From contig JANQJB010000144.1 in assembly GCA_028281865.1 (NCBI GenBank), forward strand, positions 1 through 53,401: 53,401 nucleotides of DNA, in the 5' to 3' direction. Position 1 is the stretch's first letter; the number at the start of each line of letters is the position of its first letter. Source of the stretch: Marinagarivorans sp. (GTDB taxonomy: Bacteria; Pseudomonadota; Gammaproteobacteria; Pseudomonadales; Cellvibrionaceae). This document shows positions 51,588 through 53,401 of the stretch, piece after piece. The translations under genes were made by a program, and so were the position numbers. The notes below the pieces were generated by a model. The model had not been told where the DNA came from. It saw only the letters and a list, made by a program, of their open reading frames with translations, and did no database searches.

Positions 51588-51863
51588 AGCAAAGTGACGA
51601 AGGTCAATGTGATGGAGCCCTATTCTGTTTTGATTCAAGCTATAACCAATTAGAATAATAATACCTATTGTAGTAAGGTATAATTAAGTGATCGATTGGC
51701 AGTATGAGCGTTTGATTGATGGTGCTGCGCTAGATAACAACGGCGGCTTTCGTTAGACTGCTATACTGTTTCAGCTTGTACTATGCTTTGTTAACTTACC
51801 TCGGAGACGTATTGTGTACGGTATCATAGGCCCCGATTTAACAGGTGTTTAACCCTTACTTAG
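51588..51863. other. Noncoding gap between rep and the coiled-coil protein gene
   Basis: Together with the rep leader this is a 353-bp stretch without a normal gene. It contains an A/T-rich dyad, ATACCT (51661-51666) and AGGTAT (51676-51681), whose right arm overlaps a perfect plus-strand TATAAT (51679-51684). CCAAT (51646-51650) and ATTGG (51695-51699) flank it. A 12-codon open frame at 51814-51852 has GGAG seven bases before a GTG. I see no terminator for the coiled-coil gene beyond its stop. Confidence 0.4.
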
Positions 51864-53060
51864 CTAAGATGTAAAGTCTATCCCTCTATACCTTTTCCTT
51901 TGGGCCTGTAGGTCATTTCCGTTATCGAAGTAGCGCGCTATTGCCAAATGCATAGATTTAATAGTATCGCTATCTCGCAAGCCAAAACGATATAAACCGT
52001 AAATGACACAGTCCATATAGTTCGCCCAGGCATTATCGCGATCTTTCTCCTCATAGCCATTTAAATAGTTATACACGAGGTCGATTACTGGCCCCCATTC
52101 GGGTTTGGCCAAGCTCAATTGCTTTTCCGACTCAGCGTTAGCGAAATAGAAAATACAGTTTGCCAAGTTGTCATTGTATTGCGATTTTGCATCGTCCTTA
52201 AGCTCGGGGTCTGATAGCTTCTTTTTAAGGAGATTAAAGTAAACATCGCTAAGCTTAATCGTCACGGCCTTTGCTGTTTCCAATAATACAGTATCTGACT
52301 TGGACAGCGCTTGGGAGCCAAGCTCTTGTCGTTTTGCTTCGAGAATATCGTAAAGCTTCCAGAAAAAATACGTCGAGCTGCCTCCCAAGTGAAGGCCGGA
52401 CTGCAAACCTTCTAGGCTCGCGTCGTCTCTCAGTTTGTTGAGTTCAGCAACTCGAAGTTGATGGCTTTTTTCTTGGTCATTTTTGATATTATCGACGTGG
52501 GTTTTAAGGTCCTTGATCGTCTTTTTACTCAATTCGTCTTCAAGTTTTCGCCGAAATCCGGCAATAGAAATGCTGCCTATAGCACCGATTATTATCGCTC
52601 CTATGGAGCCTAAGTAGAGAAGGTATTCCCTGATAAATTCACGCGTGGTATTTTTTAAGCGCTCCTCCTGGCTGGATCGATCATAAGATTCTATTTTCAC
52701 CGCGTGAGTGAGTAGTTCTAAGCGCTTTTCCAAATTCTCTAATTCTTCTTTCAATGCATCGTGTTTTCGCTTTGAGACCCAGGGGCTTAAACCTTGCTCT
52801 CGTTGAAGCTCTTGCAGTACCGAACGCAGGTCATCTATCTGAATTGAGGGCTGTCTTTTGTAAACGCGGGCGGCCGCCAACGTGTACTCATCGATTTTGC
52901 CTTCAACGTCAGCTGCAGGAAAACCGGCAAAGAGCAGTCTCTCCTGCAGTTCCACCGCTTCTTTTTTGCTCAATTTGTGAACGTTATCGTCAGCTAGGCC
53001 GGTGGCGGAGAGAAATAAAAAAAATACAGTAAGGCAGCAAAGCGTTTGTTTCAGCATCAC
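51864..53060 (-). CDS. Exported membrane coiled-coil protein with peptidoglycan-binding-like N-terminus, unrecognised
   Basis: A 398-residue protein of no family I recognise. It has a signal peptide (about residues 1-23, ending GLA), then a segment resembling a PG-binding-1 fold (about 31-70, AVELQERLLFAGFPAADVEG). A coiled coil (about 95-140), one membrane helix (about 146-168, YLGSIGAIIIGAIGS), a second coiled coil (about 170-215) and a C-terminal alpha-helical domain of about 180 residues follow. With the signal cleaved, the helix would put the C-terminal part in the cytoplasm. The start is GTG 53060 with AAGGA 8-9 bases upstream, or ATG 53057. It is on the same strand as comM upstream, with its own likely promoter. 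Confidence 0.8.
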   Translation of the reverse strand: MMLKQTLCCLTVFFLFLSATGLADDNVHKLSKKEAVELQERLLFAGFPAADVEGKIDEYTLAAARVYKRQPSIQIDDLRSVLQELQREQGLSPWVSKRKHDALKEELENLEKRLELLTHAVKIESYDRSSQEERLKNTTREFIREYLLYLGSIGAIIIGAIGSISIAGFRRKLEDELSKKTIKDLKTHVDNIKNDQEKSHQLRVAELNKLRDDASLEGLQSGLHLGGSSTYFFWKLYDILEAKRQELGSQALSKSDTVLLETAKAVTIKLSDVYFNLLKKKLSDPELKDDAKSQYNDNLANCIFYFANAESEKQLSLAKPEWGPVIDLVYNYLNGYEEKDRDNAWANYMDCVIYGLYRFGLRDSDTIKSMHLAIARYFDNGNDLQAQRKRYRGIDFTS

Positions 53061-53087
53061 TATTTAATCCTTGATTTAGGTGGCGAT

Positions 53088-53118
53088 ATTCTAAAATGGA
53101 TCGAATACTGGGTGCCAA
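53088..53118 (-). promoter_or_regulatory. Candidate promoter of the coiled-coil protein gene
   Basis: On the minus strand TTGGCA (53118-53113) and TAGAAT (53093-53088) are separated by 19 bp, slightly longer than ideal. The -10 is identical to that proposed for rep. The start codon at 53060 is about 20 nt beyond the expected start of transcription. Confidence 0.4.
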
Positions 53119-53182
53119 TTAAATTAGTGTCGATGAAAAAGTAGCTGTGCTTTGCTGCCTAACACATTATGCGCCGGGTTTA

Positions 53183-53401
53183 TTATGATGTCGTAATGGG
53201 TCGGTCAAGAGAGCGGTAACTGAGCGCCTCGGTTAAGTGCTGGGTATTAATCATGTGCGACCCACTCATATCTGCAAGTGTCCGCGCAACACGCAAAATT
53301 CGATCATACGCACGGCCCGAAATATTGAAACGCTTAAGCGCCATTGCCAACAACTGCTTTTCTTGTGTGCCTAGCTTGCAGAGCTGCTGCAAATTTTTTC
53401 C
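53183..53401 (-). CDS. comM: ComM/YifB-type Mg-chelatase-like AAA ATPase (C-terminal end only)
   Basis: Only the last 72 residues lie in the window; the start is beyond the right edge. The sequence LGTQEKQLLAMALKRFNISG, RAYDRILRVARTLADM and HLTEALSYRSLD is the conserved C-terminal helical domain of the YifB/ComM family. ComM promotes branch migration during natural transformation in Vibrio and relatives. The ATPase motifs are outside the window and cannot be checked. The coiled-coil gene follows 122 bp downstream. Confidence 0.9.
   Translation of the reverse strand, partial: GKNLQQLCKLGTQEKQLLAMALKRFNISGRAYDRILRVARTLADMSGSHMINTQHLTEALSYRSLDRPITTS

Noticed and set aside
45607-51852. Shared ten-mer GGTGTTTAAC at 45607-45616 and 51843-51852
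   Set aside because: Only ten bases; the contexts differ and chance occurrence in 53 kb is plausible.

Overview
The window reads as chromosomal backbone of a Gram-negative gammaproteobacterium. Gene content and order strongly resemble the Pseudomonas/Cellvibrionaceae type: priA, an FtsN-like SPOR gene and hslVU; ponA-pilMNOPQ-aroKB-damX-gltBD-hemE; orn-queG-nnr-tsaE-amiB-mutL-miaA-hfq-hflX-hflKC-hisZ-purA. Moderate GC (mid-40s percent by eye), type IV pilus genes, a predicted nickase-type MutL and a HisZ gene fit a marine Cellvibrionaceae-like organism (Saccharophagus/Teredinibacter relatives). That placement is inference from synteny; no rRNA is present. I found no tRNA, rRNA, insertion sequence, phage gene or CRISPR array.

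Layout. 1-4328 (minus): hslU (cut by the window edge), hslV, an FtsN-like SPOR protein and priA. 4526-7322: rpmE, convergent with the PBP1a gene. 7655-12640: pilMNOPQ, the type IV pilus alignment subcomplex and secretin. 12643-16430: aroK, aroB and a DamX-like AAA-SPOR protein, closed by a strong terminator. 16759-23805: glutamate synthase gltBD, then hemE. 24210-25598: a DUF3391/HD-GYP-like protein with degenerate metal-site residues. 25610-28262 (minus): rsgA, psd and an Ogt-type methyltransferase, with a near-perfect 29-bp inverted-repeat element between rsgA and psd. 28385-35110: orn, an MFS transporter, queG (minus), nnr, tsaE and amiB. 35242-44956: mutL, miaA, hfq, hflX, hflK, hflC, a DUF2065 gene, hisZ and purA. 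45024-45443: a cytochrome c5.

The most accessory part is 45500-53182. Two unfamiliar lipoprotein genes (807 aa, propeller-like; 408 aa, DUF4350-like) lie between cytochrome c5 and rep, and an unfamiliar 398-aa membrane coiled-coil protein lies between rep and the comM-type gene cut by the right edge. These genes, the palindromic element at 27099-27208 and the degenerate HD-GYP are the best candidates for something undescribed. I see no convincing multi-gene novel defence or mobile system.

Functional themes are envelope growth and division (PBP1a, FtsN-like, DamX-like, AmiB, Psd), type IV pili, protein quality control (HslVU, HflKC), RNA processing and translation (Orn, Hfq, MiaA, TsaE, QueG, RsgA, HflX, L31), DNA repair and restart (PriA, MutL, Ogt, Rep), and nitrogen, aromatic, purine, histidine and heme biosynthesis. 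Several genes start with TTG or GTG (pilM, aroK, hflX, HD-GYP, hemE, amiB, rep).
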